Source of the DNA: Fibrobacter intestinalis
Lineage (GTDB): Bacteria > Fibrobacterota > Fibrobacteria > Fibrobacterales > Fibrobacteraceae
Direction of reading: 5' to 3'
Assembly: GCF_900167415.1 (NCBI RefSeq)
Contig: NZ_FUWU01000019.1
Span: 1-55,746, forward strand
DNA: 55,746 nucleotides
Position 1 is the stretch's first letter. The number at the start of each line of letters is the position of its first letter. Positions 32,354 through 41,426 of the stretch are shown here, piece by piece. The notes under the pieces are model-generated. The model saw only the letters and a program-made list of their open reading frames with translations, did not search any database and had not been told where the DNA came from. The position numbers and the translations under genes were made by a program.

Positions 32354-35239
32354 TTGCCTTTTTTTGCTTGTATTCTCCTGCTTTTTTCGTCAGTTGCTTG
32401 GGCGGGGGACTATGCAAAGCTTTCTTTGGATTCCGTGCCTATTTGGCGCGGGGTTCCGTTTTTAAAACAGGACTCGCTGAAATCACAGAGAAACGCCGAA
32501 CCTTCGGAGCGGGATACGCTGCGTTTGCAGACCAGAGGTTCAAAAACCATTCAGGTGACGGTGGGCGACGGCGGAACGGAAGTGGATCAGGAATTGCGGC
32601 TTTCCGTGCAGGGCGAAGCGACCCGTGGCGTTTATATCGACGCGCTGTTGTCCGATGTGGGGCGGGAAGCGGGTAGTGAAAGAACGGCGACTCTTCAGGA
32701 AGTGGACGAAGTGCATTTCCGGGTGGAATCGGAACGGCTTTTTTTGCATTTGGGCGATATGACTTGGAAGGAATCCGCTTTGGGATTTTCGGGATTGGAA
32801 CGGGTGACTTTAGGTGTTGCGGCTGGAGTCAAAGCGGGGCGTTCCCAGGTGCGGGGTGCTTATGGTTATGACGAATTGCACAGCGTCTATTCCGTGTTTC
32901 GCGGCGTTGACGGGCAGCAAAAAGGCTACTTGCTTTCTACCGGGACGACAGAATCGTATCTGGCTGTTGTGCCGAATTCCGAAACGGTTTATTTGAACGG
33001 TATCAAGCTGAATAGGCAAGAAGACTACGTGGTGAATTATGCGGGCGGCGTTCTGGATTTTTTGGGAACGGTGATTCCCGGGGCGGAAGATGAAATCCGG
33101 GTGGAATTTCAGGCGTACAATTCCGGAGCTCTCCAGATTCTCAAGGCGGCGGACGGCAAGTATCGCGGGAAAAATCTTTGGCTGGACATTGTCGGGTTCG
33201 AACTTTCGAGCGATACGGCCCGCATGCGGCGAAATACCTGGTCCGAGGAAGATTTGAAAATGCTTCGGCAAGATGATGGGAGCGAATTTGAACGGGATGA
33301 TTCTTTGGGGATTTTGGAACGCCCGTGGATGTTGCGACGTTTGGGTTCTCGCTTGCGCGCGCAGTGGGAAAATCACTATTATATAGATGCGGAAATCGGT
33401 TACAGCGAAGCGGATACCAATACGCTTTCGCATCGGATTGGTGGACCTTCCGGGCGGGCCTATCGCTGGTTTCTTTCGACCGACAGCACAGAGTCGCAAA
33501 GGTATTCGCGGTTGCGCCTTTCGCTTTCCGGCGATTATTTGCAAGAGGGTTTTCTTCAAAAAAATTATCAGGGAACGGACAGAAACTGGGATTCTTATCG
33601 CTTGCAGGAATTTTGGGATTTGGACTCGTCAAAAGTAAACGGCTCGCTTCGCTATGACGAAATTGCTTTGCAGATTAAATTGCCTTCGTCCTATTTTTGG
33701 GGAACGGAATGGGGTTATCGCCGGAGTTTAACCGAAGAGGAAAAATGGAATTCCTCTCGCGCCAGATCTTATTTGCTGCACAAGACGAACACTCTGCGCA
33801 GTGAAATTTCATTTGTGCGAATCGCCTCTTTTAATGAAAACGAAATGGAACGCTATCAGGGAATCGCCGATGCCGAATACACGACGGGAATGTTCCGGCC
33901 TTTTGGCTATGCCGATTACGGAATTTGGAAAAAAAATTCGGAGCGGAAACAAGAAAATCGTTCTGAAAAAACCGACGTGAAAAGCGGATTGAATGTCGTC
34001 GGCGATAATTGGAATACCAAGGGAACTCTTTTGGGATTGCGGGTTCGGACCGGAGAAAATTTTGAAACGCTGGAAGATTCCTTGCGGGTTGCCGGTTTTG
34101 AACATTCGGCGAATTATTCGGGAAACCGTTTATCTTTTGGACATGTTCTTCAATACAAACGAAGCGATTTGGATACGGCGGGCGCATCAAACGCCTGGCT
34201 TTCGGAAGAATCCGTGGAATGGGGAGATTCCAGAACGCCTTTTGTCGGCAAGGCTTCATATCGTTTGGGATTGACTCGCGAAGTCCCCTATGTTCCCATT
34301 TACAAGGCGGTAGCCAAGGGGACTGGCGATGTGATGTTCGACAGTATTGCCGGCGTTTTTGTGGAAGGGGTCGATAACGGCGATTATGTTTATGAAGGAA
34401 TGGGGCGCAGCGATTCGGCGGAAGCGGTTCGGGCAAGTTCGGCATCCATGTCGCTTTCGTGGACATTTGTTCCGAGGATGCTGGGAATTCAAAATGGCGT
34501 TTTACGGGATTTGGAATTTTCTTTTGACGGGTCTAGCGAAGGACGGGATACGACGGGAAAAACGCTTTATCTGCCGCCGTTTTTTCGCAGCCAGCTTCGC
34601 GATTTAAGCAGTGGGATTTTTCAAGGTGAATTTTCCGTTTTGTGGTCGGAAGCGCAGAACCGTGGCTCTCTGGGATATTCTTTGGGAACGGAAAGTGAAA
34701 AACGCAATACGTCGCAGGGATATTTTGAAAATCGGACGTGGCATAAACTGGACGGCGTTTATTCGGGACGGAAAAAAGAAACGTGGGAATTGGTTCCGGC
34801 ATTGGAATTTGTGGATTTGGAAACCTTTCAAAAAATGGAATGGAGAATTTATGAAGCGACCATGTCTTGGAAAAGGGAATTGCCTCTTCATTTGTATGTG
34901 ATGCCCAAAGCTTGGATTCGGAAAGGAAAGGGCAACGACGAGTCCGGTTCCATGGACGCCTTTCTGCGTCAAGCATCTCTTTTGCTGGGATTTGACAACG
35001 AGCGTTCTGTTAGGGCTTCCGACGAGTTCAGCGCGACTTATGTGACAACTCAAAATGAAGTGCTGCCTTACCAGATGATTTCGGGATTTGGCAAGGGCGT
35101 CACCTTTCGCAATTCGGCGTCCGTGACAGTCGATGCCAATGAATTTCTTTCGCTCGGATTTTATTATGTGGTGCGATTTGGCAGTGCCGAAAACGGCGTG
35201 TTTCAAAAAATGTCGATGGAGGCGAGAGCCTATTTTTAG
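32354..35239 (+). CDS. Large outer membrane protein with SprA-like motif
   Basis: A 961-residue protein, TTG start, with signal peptide (FFACILLLFSSVAWAG). A region at ~195-255 with PNSETVYLNGIKLNRQEDYV, then a GVLDFLG block, resembles a repeated motif seen in the SprA translocon of type IX secretion and similar large barrels. The rest is a long run of amphipathic strands ending in Phe, consistent with a large beta-barrel. It lies 4 bases after the DUF2914 gene and 6 before an Omp85-type gene. A role in export or surface attachment is inferred; true SprA is over 2,000 residues, so this is at most a distant relative. Confidence 0.6.
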   Translation: MPFFACILLLFSSVAWAGDYAKLSLDSVPIWRGVPFLKQDSLKSQRNAEPSERDTLRLQTRGSKTIQVTVGDGGTEVDQELRLSVQGEATRGVYIDALLSDVGREAGSERTATLQEVDEVHFRVESERLFLHLGDMTWKESALGFSGLERVTLGVAAGVKAGRSQVRGAYGYDELHSVYSVFRGVDGQQKGYLLSTGTTESYLAVVPNSETVYLNGIKLNRQEDYVVNYAGGVLDFLGTVIPGAEDEIRVEFQAYNSGALQILKAADGKYRGKNLWLDIVGFELSSDTARMRRNTWSEEDLKMLRQDDGSEFERDDSLGILERPWMLRRLGSRLRAQWENHYYIDAEIGYSEADTNTLSHRIGGPSGRAYRWFLSTDSTESQRYSRLRLSLSGDYLQEGFLQKNYQGTDRNWDSYRLQEFWDLDSSKVNGSLRYDEIALQIKLPSSYFWGTEWGYRRSLTEEEKWNSSRARSYLLHKTNTLRSEISFVRIASFNENEMERYQGIADAEYTTGMFRPFGYADYGIWKKNSERKQENRSEKTDVKSGLNVVGDNWNTKGTLLGLRVRTGENFETLEDSLRVAGFEHSANYSGNRLSFGHVLQYKRSDLDTAGASNAWLSEESVEWGDSRTPFVGKASYRLGLTREVPYVPIYKAVAKGTGDVMFDSIAGVFVEGVDNGDYVYEGMGRSDSAEAVRASSASMSLSWTFVPRMLGIQNGVLRDLEFSFDGSSEGRDTTGKTLYLPPFFRSQLRDLSSGIFQGEFSVLWSEAQNRGSLGYSLGTESEKRNTSQGYFENRTWHKLDGVYSGRKKETWELVPALEFVDLETFQKMEWRIYEATMSWKRELPLHLYVMPKAWIRKGKGNDESGSMDAFLRQASLLLGFDNERSVRASDEFSATYVTTQNEVLPYQMISGFGKGVTFRNSASVTVDANEFLSLGFYYVVRFGSAENGVFQKMSMEARAYF

Positions 35240-35245
35240 GCGACG

Positions 35246-36604
35246 ATGAAATTTTTTTTGCTGATTTTTCTAGTTCTCACGAACTTTCTGTGCGCATCGG
35301 ATTGCGTGGTGAAAGGCGTGCGTTTTCACGGCGATTCGCTGGATGGATTTCAGGATTTTGATAGCGATGAAGAATGTGGGGACTGGGAAATTCGTCTCCG
35401 AAAAAAAATGGACGACTTTGCTGAAAACGGCTTTCCGTTTGCTGCGGTTTCGTATCGAATGGATTCGTCGGGAATTTGGGATGTGGCATTTTCCCGGGGA
35501 AGTGCGTATGTGTGGGCGCTTGCTGAAAACGCTGAGAACTCCAAGACGAAAAAGGAAAATTTTGCCAGGCTTTCCGGGCTGGAAGCGGGATCGCTCGTGC
35601 GGCTTTCCGATTTGGAACGGGCGGAACGCAAACTCGTCAATTCGGGCTACTTTGAATCGGTCGCCTCGCCGAGAATTTTCCGGGATTCGGTACGGAACCG
35701 TTTGGTACCGGTATTTTATATGCGGGATCTTTCCGTCAATTCCTTTGAAGGTCTGCTTTCTTATGCTAGCGGAGACGCTGGCGGTTGGGCGGGCAATATC
35801 GATTTGAATTTATTCAATATGCGCGGGACGGGGCGCGACTTGACGGTTTCGGGGCAAACAGGGGAATGGGGACGTTCCCTGTCGGCCTCTTACAAGGAAC
35901 CCTGGCTTTTTGGTACAGGATGGAACGGTATTGTCCGTGGCTTTTTTGAAGAAGACTCGTCTTTTCGGGATGCGCAAGTCGAAGCGGGAGTTTCTCGCAG
36001 TATCGGCTTCTTTTTTGACTTTGCGATATTGGGGGGCATGGGAAGTGACAGATGGATTTACACCCTGGAACTGCATTATCGGAACGAAGACCGGGTGATT
36101 CTTCCCCGGCACGGGATGCGCATGAACGGCACTTTCCGTGTGAGCAAGGATCGATCGGATTCCCTGAACGCCTTTACGACGGATTTGCATGGGGATGTCC
36201 GCCTATATACGCCGCTTTCTTCCGCTTTTGTTTTGCAGACTTCTTTTTGGGCCGGAACGCTGCTTCCGACCGATCGCCGATTTAAAAATGCGGAACTGTT
36301 CGCTTTGGGCGGAATGACGGACTTGAAAGGATTCCGAAACGGCTTTTTCAGGACTCGAGCCTATGGCATCGCCGAAATGAATTTGCAATGGCGTGCGCTG
36401 GAAAGTACCGCATTCCATCTGTTTTTTGAACCGGCACTGCATCGTGCCCGAACTCCGGCTCATGGTTGGGAGGATTCCTACAGTTACGGAGTCGGCATTT
36501 CCCAGTATCGGGGCTATTGGAGTTTTTCTCTCTACTACGCTCTGCGAAATGGAAAGGACCCTTTGGACGGGCTCTTGCACTTCGGTGTGAAGACGCTTTT
36601 TTAG
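35246..36604 (+). CDS. Omp85 (BamA/TamA-like) outer membrane protein
   Basis: A 452-residue protein with signal peptide (~1-17). Residues ~85-155 look like one POTRA domain (SGLEAGSLVRLSDLERAERK, then LVNSGYFESV), and the C-terminal ~290 residues are a barrel. The lid-lock strand reads ALGGMTDLKGFRNGFFRTRAY, matching the GG...(R/K)G motif of Omp85. The final residue is Phe. BamA normally has five POTRAs and TamA three, so this is a short member. It closes the MglA-roadblock-DUF2914-OM run. Confidence 0.72.
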   Translation: MKFFLLIFLVLTNFLCASDCVVKGVRFHGDSLDGFQDFDSDEECGDWEIRLRKKMDDFAENGFPFAAVSYRMDSSGIWDVAFSRGSAYVWALAENAENSKTKKENFARLSGLEAGSLVRLSDLERAERKLVNSGYFESVASPRIFRDSVRNRLVPVFYMRDLSVNSFEGLLSYASGDAGGWAGNIDLNLFNMRGTGRDLTVSGQTGEWGRSLSASYKEPWLFGTGWNGIVRGFFEEDSSFRDAQVEAGVSRSIGFFFDFAILGGMGSDRWIYTLELHYRNEDRVILPRHGMRMNGTFRVSKDRSDSLNAFTTDLHGDVRLYTPLSSAFVLQTSFWAGTLLPTDRRFKNAELFALGGMTDLKGFRNGFFRTRAYGIAEMNLQWRALESTAFHLFFEPALHRARTPAHGWEDSYSYGVGISQYRGYWSFSLYYALRNGKDPLDGLLHFGVKTLF

Positions 36605-36688
36605 TGGAAGGCGAGCCTTTGCCTTTGTGGTTCCGCGGATTTGTGAACGCTCCTCTGGACTTTTGAACCAAAGCTTGCGGCTTTTGCC

Positions 36689-37654
36689 CTACAGAATCGG
36701 CGTCTTGGATTTTTCTCCGGCGATTTCCCGGACGAATCGGGGAACCAGATAGCCGGGAAGGCGCTTTCGCAATTCTTTCATGATTTTCAGCGCATCGCCG
36801 TCGGGAATTTCAAAGTGGGCGACTCCGGTCGCATGATCCAGCTGGTGCAAGTAGTAGGGGAGGACTCCTTGCGAAAAAAGTTTTTGCGAAAGCGCTGCGA
36901 GCACTTCGGCGGAATCATTGACGCCTTTCAGCAAAGTCGATTGGTTCAAAAGAACGGCTCCGATGCTGGCAAGGTTTGCGAATACGGCGGCGGAAGCGTC
37001 ATCGAGTTCGTTCGGGTGATCCACGTGGGAAACGAAGACGAGCTTTTTTTGAAGAGCCGCGTTTTTCAAAATGGGGAACAGGGAACGGTCTCTTTGCGGA
37101 TCCAGCACCTGAGGAAGGGTCACGGGAATGCGGGAATGGATTCGGAGCGTCGTTATCGCGGGCTTGGAGAGAACGATGTCGAACAGGCTGGCTAGGTCCG
37201 TCGGGGAAAGCATCAGCGGGTCGCCCCCCGAAAAAATAATCTCGCGAATCTCTGGCGAAGACGAAAGCAGGCGGTTCAAGCGGTTGGCAAAATTGGTCGG
37301 CGCCCTTTTGGGTTCTGCCCGGCGAAAGCAGAATCGGCAATGCAGACTACAGGCGAAAGTCGGCTCCACCAGAATGCGTCCTGCGTATTTTTGCAGAATG
37401 CCGGGTTCCTTTTCGCTTTGGGAGTCTCCGACGGGATCGTCGATAAAGCCTTCGACCTTTCTATTTTCTTCTTCCGTCGGCAAAATTTCGCGCAGAAGCG
37501 GGTCGTTCGGATCGTTTTTGCGTATCTTGGAAGCAAAATGGCGAGAAACCAAAAAGGAAAAACGGGAGTTGGCTGCTTGAATCGGCGGGGAAGGCAATTC
37601 CAGAAAGGCAAAAAGTTCCTTTATGCTGGTGAAAAAGGCTGAAGTTTTAGTCAT
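36689..37654 (-). CDS. epmB: EF-P lysine 2,3-aminomutase (EpmB/KamA family)
   Basis: A 321-residue radical SAM enzyme. The iron-sulfur motif is CSLHCRFC (Cys102, Cys106, Cys109), and FSGGDPLMLS plus LRIHSRIPVTLPQ are family blocks. EpmB converts alpha-lysine to beta-lysine for attachment to elongation factor P. The length fits EpmB (~340) rather than full lysine 2,3-aminomutase (~416). The efp gene is divergent, 43 bases away, and carries the modifiable Lys34. The ligase EpmA is not in the window. Confidence 0.87.
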   Translation of the reverse strand: MTKTSAFFTSIKELFAFLELPSPPIQAANSRFSFLVSRHFASKIRKNDPNDPLLREILPTEEENRKVEGFIDDPVGDSQSEKEPGILQKYAGRILVEPTFACSLHCRFCFRRAEPKRAPTNFANRLNRLLSSSPEIREIIFSGGDPLMLSPTDLASLFDIVLSKPAITTLRIHSRIPVTLPQVLDPQRDRSLFPILKNAALQKKLVFVSHVDHPNELDDASAAVFANLASIGAVLLNQSTLLKGVNDSAEVLAALSQKLFSQGVLPYYLHQLDHATGVAHFEIPDGDALKIMKELRKRLPGYLVPRFVREIAGEKSKTPIL

Positions 37655-37668
37655 ATTTTTCTATCTTA
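37655..37668 (-). promoter_or_regulatory. TAAGAT -10-like box adjoining the epmB start
   Basis: On the minus strand TAAGAT (37663-37668), eight bases, then ATG 37654, with no ribosome site between. The 43-base gap must also hold the efp promoter. Confidence 0.35.
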
Positions 37669-37697
37669 ACCAAAAATCTTTTATAAGAGGCATATTT

Positions 37698-38264
37698 ATG
37701 GGTACAGTCAGCACCAATGAGTTCCGCAAAAAGTTAAAAATTATCGTCGATGCCCAACCGTGGGAAATCGTCGAAAACCAGTTTGTGAAGCCCGGAAAAG
37801 GTCAGGCCTTTAACCGTGTCCGCATCAAGAATCTGGTGACAGGCCGCACTCTCGAACGGACCTGGAAAAGCGGGGACACCGTCGAAGAAGCCGATGTGAC
37901 TTACACGGAAATGACCTATCTCTATAACGATGGCGAAACGTGGTTCTTCCTCGACAATACGACCAACGAAACGATGGAAATTCCGAAAGAGGCGTTGAAC
38001 GGCGGCGAAGTCTGGCTTTTGGACGGGGCGACTGTTCAGGTGACCTGGTGGAACAACAAGGCGATTGAAGTGATTCCGCCGACCTTTGTCGAAATGACCA
38101 TCACTTCCGCTCCTCCTGCGGTTCAGGGTAACACCAGCGGCAACGTCATGCGTGAAGCCGTTCTGGAAACCGGCGCCGTCGTGATGATTCCGCTCTTTAT
38201 CGCCGAAGGCATGAAGATTAAGGTCGATACCCGCGACGGTTCCTACGTGGAACGCGCCAAGTAA
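37698..38264 (+). CDS. efp: Elongation factor P
   Basis: A 188-residue EF-P that relieves ribosome stalling at proline runs. Three KOW/OB-type domains are visible by pattern. Domain I has FVKPGKGQAFNRVRIKNL, where Lys34 is at the tip and is the site modified by beta-lysine in EpmAB systems. The divergent epmB supports this modification route. AGAGG lies before ATG 37698. An upstream extension is not coding-like. A bidirectional terminator follows. Confidence 0.93.
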   Translation: MGTVSTNEFRKKLKIIVDAQPWEIVENQFVKPGKGQAFNRVRIKNLVTGRTLERTWKSGDTVEEADVTYTEMTYLYNDGETWFFLDNTTNETMEIPKEALNGGEVWLLDGATVQVTWWNNKAIEVIPPTFVEMTITSAPPAVQGNTSGNVMREAVLETGAVVMIPLFIAEGMKIKVDTRDGSYVERAK

Positions 38265-38290
38265 TCGAATCGGTTTCAGCGAAAATGAAT

Positions 38291-38320
38291 AAAATCCCGA
38301 AAGTTTTTTTCGGGATTTTC
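38291..38320. terminator. Terminator after efp
   Basis: AAAATCCCGA (38291-38300), loop, TCGGGATTTT (38310-38319). Symmetric, so it could act in both directions. Confidence 0.8.
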
Positions 38321-38380
38321 TGTTTTGGAAAAAGAAGTGAATGGCACGATGCCACAGCCCGTTTTTCATCTGGGACAGCG

Positions 38381-38580
38381 AGTTAGTGATTAGTTAAAAG
38401 TTGGGAGTTAGGAGAAACAAAAAGCAGCACGCCCCATGAGCCTTGGAAGCTTGCTTCCTTTAGGCGAATTGTCCCTTTCAGGGATACTTCAACTATGGAA
38501 TCAGAGATTCCTAGTTTCAGGGAGCCTCGGAGGAGGATGCCGCTTCTCCTTAACGATTAACTGACAACCGGCAACTCTCC
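38381..38580. repeat. Structured intergenic repeat element with GTTAG-type flanks
   Basis: Left flank AGTTAGTGATTAGTT...GTTAGGAGAA (38381-38416) and right flank TTCTCCTTAACGATTAACTG... (38543-38580) are inverted relatives. Between them are small hairpins: GGAAGC/GCTTCC (38445-38458), TCCCT-TTC-AGGGA (38472-38484), GGAATC-AGA-GATTCC (38497-38511), and CCTC-GGAG-GAGG near 38525-38536. It may be a mobile intergenic repeat or the remnant of one. Confidence 0.4.
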
Positions 38581-38600
38581 GCATTCGGGGCGAAATTTCC

Positions 38601-38636
38601 TATATTTGGGCAAAATAATTGTTCAAAGGATTTATC
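38601..38636 (+). promoter_or_regulatory. glyS -10 box and ribosome site
   Basis: TATATT at 38601-38606, then AAAGGA at 38625-38630, six bases before the ATG at 38637. This shows the normal layout with a leader of about 25 bases, in contrast to the leaderless starts elsewhere. Confidence 0.5.
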
Positions 38637-40049
38637 ATGGCGAAAACCGTTCAAAATGCACTCAAGGATGTGATTTCCCTTTGTAAGAGACGCGGGTTTA
38701 TTTTTCCGGGTTCCGAAATTTACGATGGCCTTGCCAATACTTGGGACTACGGTCCCTATGGCGTGGAACTCAAACGCAATATCAAGAATCTCTGGTGGAA
38801 AACCTTTGTGGAATCCCGTCCGGATGTCGTCGGGCTGGATTCTTCCATTTTGCTGAATCCCCGGGTTTGGCAGGCTTCTGGCCACGTTTCGAATTTTTCG
38901 GACCCGCTGGTCGATTGCAAGGCGTGCCACGAACGTTTTCGCGCGGACCATCTGTTGGAAGAAAAACTGGGTGAAGGCTGCTGCGCCGGAAAGACTTTCC
39001 CGGAAATTCACCAGATGATGGCCGATCATGCCATCGAATGCCCCAAGTGCGGCAAGAAGGATTTTACGGAGCCGCGCGCTTTCAATTTGATGTTCCAGAC
39101 CCAGCTCGGCGTTTTGGAAGGCACGGGTAGCAAGGTCTATCTCCGTCCGGAAACGGCGCAGGGCATTTTCATCAATTTCAAGAACATCATGGACAACGTC
39201 CGCCCGAAGATCCCGTTTGGCGTGGGACAGATCGGCAAGTCGTTCCGTAACGAGATTACGCCGGGCAACTTTATTTTCCGCACGCGCGAGTTTGAACAGA
39301 TGGAACTCGAATTCTTCTGCGAGCCGGGAACGGAAGTGGAATGGTACGATTACTGGAAAAAGTTCTGCGTTTCCTTTGTCGAAGGCCTGGGCGTGAACAA
39401 GGAAAAGCTCCGTCTGCGCGAACACGCCAAGGAAGAACTGTCGCATTATTCCAACGGCACTTCGGACATCGAATACAATTTCCCGTTCGGATGGGGTGAA
39501 CTGTGGGGCATCGCGAGCCGCACGGATTACGACCTGACCCAGCACCAGAAGGAATCCAAAGTCAAGATGGACTACTTCGATGCGGTCAATAACAAACGCT
39601 ACATTCCTTATGTCGTGGAACCGTCCTTGGGCGTGGACCGTCTTCTTCTTGTCCTTCTTTGCGATGCCTACGATGTGGAAAAACTGGAAAACGGCGAAGA
39701 ACGCATCGTGATGCACTTCAGCCCGAAGGTCGCTCCGGTCAAGGCGGCGATTCTTCCGCTGGTCAAAAAAGGCAAGGTGAAGGAAGTCGCCGAGAATATC
39801 TATAAGGATTTGATTCAGCACTTCAACGTGGAATACGACGAGACGCAGTCCATCGGCAAGCGCTACCGCCGTCAGGACGAACTCGGAACGCCGTTCTGCA
39901 TTACCGTGGATTTCGACACGATCGGCGAGGGCGACAATGTGAATCCGGAGCTCAAGGGCATGGTCACTGTCCGCGAACGCGATTCCATGAAGCAGGAACA
40001 CGTCCGGATTGAAGATCTTTCCGGTTGGATCTTCTCCCATTTGAAGTAA
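38637..40049 (+). CDS. glyS: Glycine--tRNA ligase (alpha2 type)
   Basis: A 470-residue class II synthetase that charges tRNA-Gly. The N-terminal block SLCKRRGFIFPGSEIYDGLA and WDYGPYGVELKRNI are diagnostic for the alpha2 form. Motif 2 is FRNEITPGNFIFRTREFEQ and motif 3 is GVDRLLLVLL. The insert with CKACHERF and CPKCGKKDF is a zinc-ribbon type segment. The C-terminal part is the anticodon-binding domain. AAAGGA precedes ATG 38637. Confidence 0.95.
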   Translation: MAKTVQNALKDVISLCKRRGFIFPGSEIYDGLANTWDYGPYGVELKRNIKNLWWKTFVESRPDVVGLDSSILLNPRVWQASGHVSNFSDPLVDCKACHERFRADHLLEEKLGEGCCAGKTFPEIHQMMADHAIECPKCGKKDFTEPRAFNLMFQTQLGVLEGTGSKVYLRPETAQGIFINFKNIMDNVRPKIPFGVGQIGKSFRNEITPGNFIFRTREFEQMELEFFCEPGTEVEWYDYWKKFCVSFVEGLGVNKEKLRLREHAKEELSHYSNGTSDIEYNFPFGWGELWGIASRTDYDLTQHQKESKVKMDYFDAVNNKRYIPYVVEPSLGVDRLLLVLLCDAYDVEKLENGEERIVMHFSPKVAPVKAAILPLVKKGKVKEVAENIYKDLIQHFNVEYDETQSIGKRYRRQDELGTPFCITVDFDTIGEGDNVNPELKGMVTVRERDSMKQEHVRIEDLSGWIFSHLK

Positions 40050-40061
40050 GCTGAAGTCGCT

Positions 40062-40229
40062 ATGGAATTGATCGAAAAGGCAAAACGGAGAATTCTGAAT
40101 TTCCGCGAAAAAATTCAGGATCTTCCCTGGTGGCGCAAAGGGCTGCTTCTCGTTGTGGCGCTTGCGCTCCCGGCGGGCATTTTGCTGGCGACGATTCTTT
40201 TTGTCCTTTGGAAAGGTCGAAAAAAATGA
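40062..40229 (+). CDS. 55-residue single-span membrane protein
   Basis: ATG 40062 opens a small frame ending at 40229. The first ~28 residues are basic and Trp-containing (LPWWRKG), then a hydrophobic helix (LLLVVALALPAGILLATILF) and a Lys/Arg end. It fits between glyS and the aminotransferase and its stop overlaps the next ATG (AATGA), a typical operon junction. That overlap and the clean membrane pattern support it being real. Function unknown. Confidence 0.5.
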   Translation: MELIEKAKRRILNFREKIQDLPWWRKGLLLVVALALPAGILLATILFVLWKGRKK

Positions 40230-41386
40230 AGCTTGGCTTTTCTTCCAGACTTCCGGAGGATCTTTCTGATTCTCCGTTTTTTTTGCAGCTTTCGGCGTTA
40301 AAGCGCAAGGTGGGCACTTGGACGGATTTGACGGTTTCCACGCCGCTCTCGGCGGGCATTCCTTTTGATTTGGATTCGGTTTTGTCCGCAGCTTCTGGAA
40401 ATTTTTCAGTCTGGAATCCGGATTCGAGCGGCTGGCTGCAAACCCGAGAGGCCGTGACGCGCTATTTTGCGGAACGGGGCGGCTCTTTTGATGTGGAGCA
40501 TATCCAGCTGACGGCGAGTACGAGCGAAGCGTATTCGATCCTATTCAAAACGCTTTGCAATCCGGGCGATGCCATTTTGACGCCTGTTCCGGGCTATCCG
40601 CTTTTGTATTCCCTTGCCGCTTTGGAATTTTTGAAAACCTTCCCGTATTTTTTGACATGCGCCGACGGAAAATGGCGTCTGGATTCAGGCTCGCTGTGCG
40701 CTTTTCCGCCGCAGACGAAAATTCTTTTAATCGTGTCGCCGAATAATCCGACGGGACATGTTTTTTCCAAAGAGGAATGGAATGCCGCCGTGGAAATGGC
40801 GTCCCGTGAAAATTGGGCAATTGTCGTGGATGAAGTTTTTGGCGATTTTATTTATGATGGGACGGAACGCCCGTGGAATTGGGATTCCAAGGATGTTCCC
40901 GTGTTTTTTCTGGGCGGCCTTTCGAAATCCGTCGGCTCGCCGCAGCTGAAGCTCGGTTGGACGGCTTATCGTCCGGGGCGTTTGGGCGCACGTTTGAAAG
41001 AAGCTGTGGAATATGTGGCGGACGCCTACTTGAGCGTGTCTTCGCCGGCGTTTGCTTTGGCGACTCCGATGCTTTCGCATTCCTTGGAATACAAGGCGAA
41101 AATCCAAAAGCGGATTTGCGACAATTTGTCCGTTTTGCGCTCAGTTTTTGGCCAAGTGGAGGTGGTGCCGAATGTGCAGGGCGGCTGGTATGCGGCGTTG
41201 CATTTTGACGGGGAAGAGGACGATGTTTTGACGTTGCGTCTCCTTCGGAAACATGGAATTCTGGTGCAGCCGGGATTTCTTTTCGACTTTCCGGAAGACG
41301 GTTGGATTGTTGTGAGCCTTTTGACGGAAACGTCCGCTTTTGAACAGGCGTTGCGGAAAATTGCCCTGGAAATCCGCGCTTGCTGA
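40226..41386 (+). CDS. PLP-dependent aminotransferase, class I/II
   Basis: A 386-residue fold type I aminotransferase. PLP-binding blocks are NNPTGH (Asn173/174), VDEVFGDF (Asp202), and the Schiff-base Lys234 in GGLSKSVGSPQLKLGW. The substrate is not evident; it resembles AspC/AlaC-like or MalY-like members. The start overlaps the preceding small membrane gene. It ends 40 bases before the convergent cyclase gene. Confidence 0.82.
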   Translation: MKLGFSSRLPEDLSDSPFFLQLSALKRKVGTWTDLTVSTPLSAGIPFDLDSVLSAASGNFSVWNPDSSGWLQTREAVTRYFAERGGSFDVEHIQLTASTSEAYSILFKTLCNPGDAILTPVPGYPLLYSLAALEFLKTFPYFLTCADGKWRLDSGSLCAFPPQTKILLIVSPNNPTGHVFSKEEWNAAVEMASRENWAIVVDEVFGDFIYDGTERPWNWDSKDVPVFFLGGLSKSVGSPQLKLGWTAYRPGRLGARLKEAVEYVADAYLSVSSPAFALATPMLSHSLEYKAKIQKRICDNLSVLRSVFGQVEVVPNVQGGWYAALHFDGEEDDVLTLRLLRKHGILVQPGFLFDFPEDGWIVVSLLTETSAFEQALRKIALEIRAC

Positions 41387-41426
41387 CCGCTCGCCGCTAC
41401 CCCCTAATCACTGATCCGGTCGGACT

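Larger units (their letters stand above)
38265..38636. other. Intergenic region between efp and glyS
   Basis: About 370 bases without a gene. From left to right it holds the efp terminator (38291-38319), a GTTAG-type repeat tract (38381-38416), three to four small hairpins (38445-38536), a second related tract in inverted orientation (38543-38580) and the glyS -10 box (38601-38606). Confidence 0.6.

Noticed and set aside
38381-38636. T-box riboswitch upstream of glyS
   Set aside because: The position is suggestive, but no T-box sequence (AGGGTGGNACCGCG type) or specifier-loop architecture is visible.
38550-40040. Long reading frame opposite glyS
   Set aside because: Same kind of shadow; glyS is certain on the plus strand.
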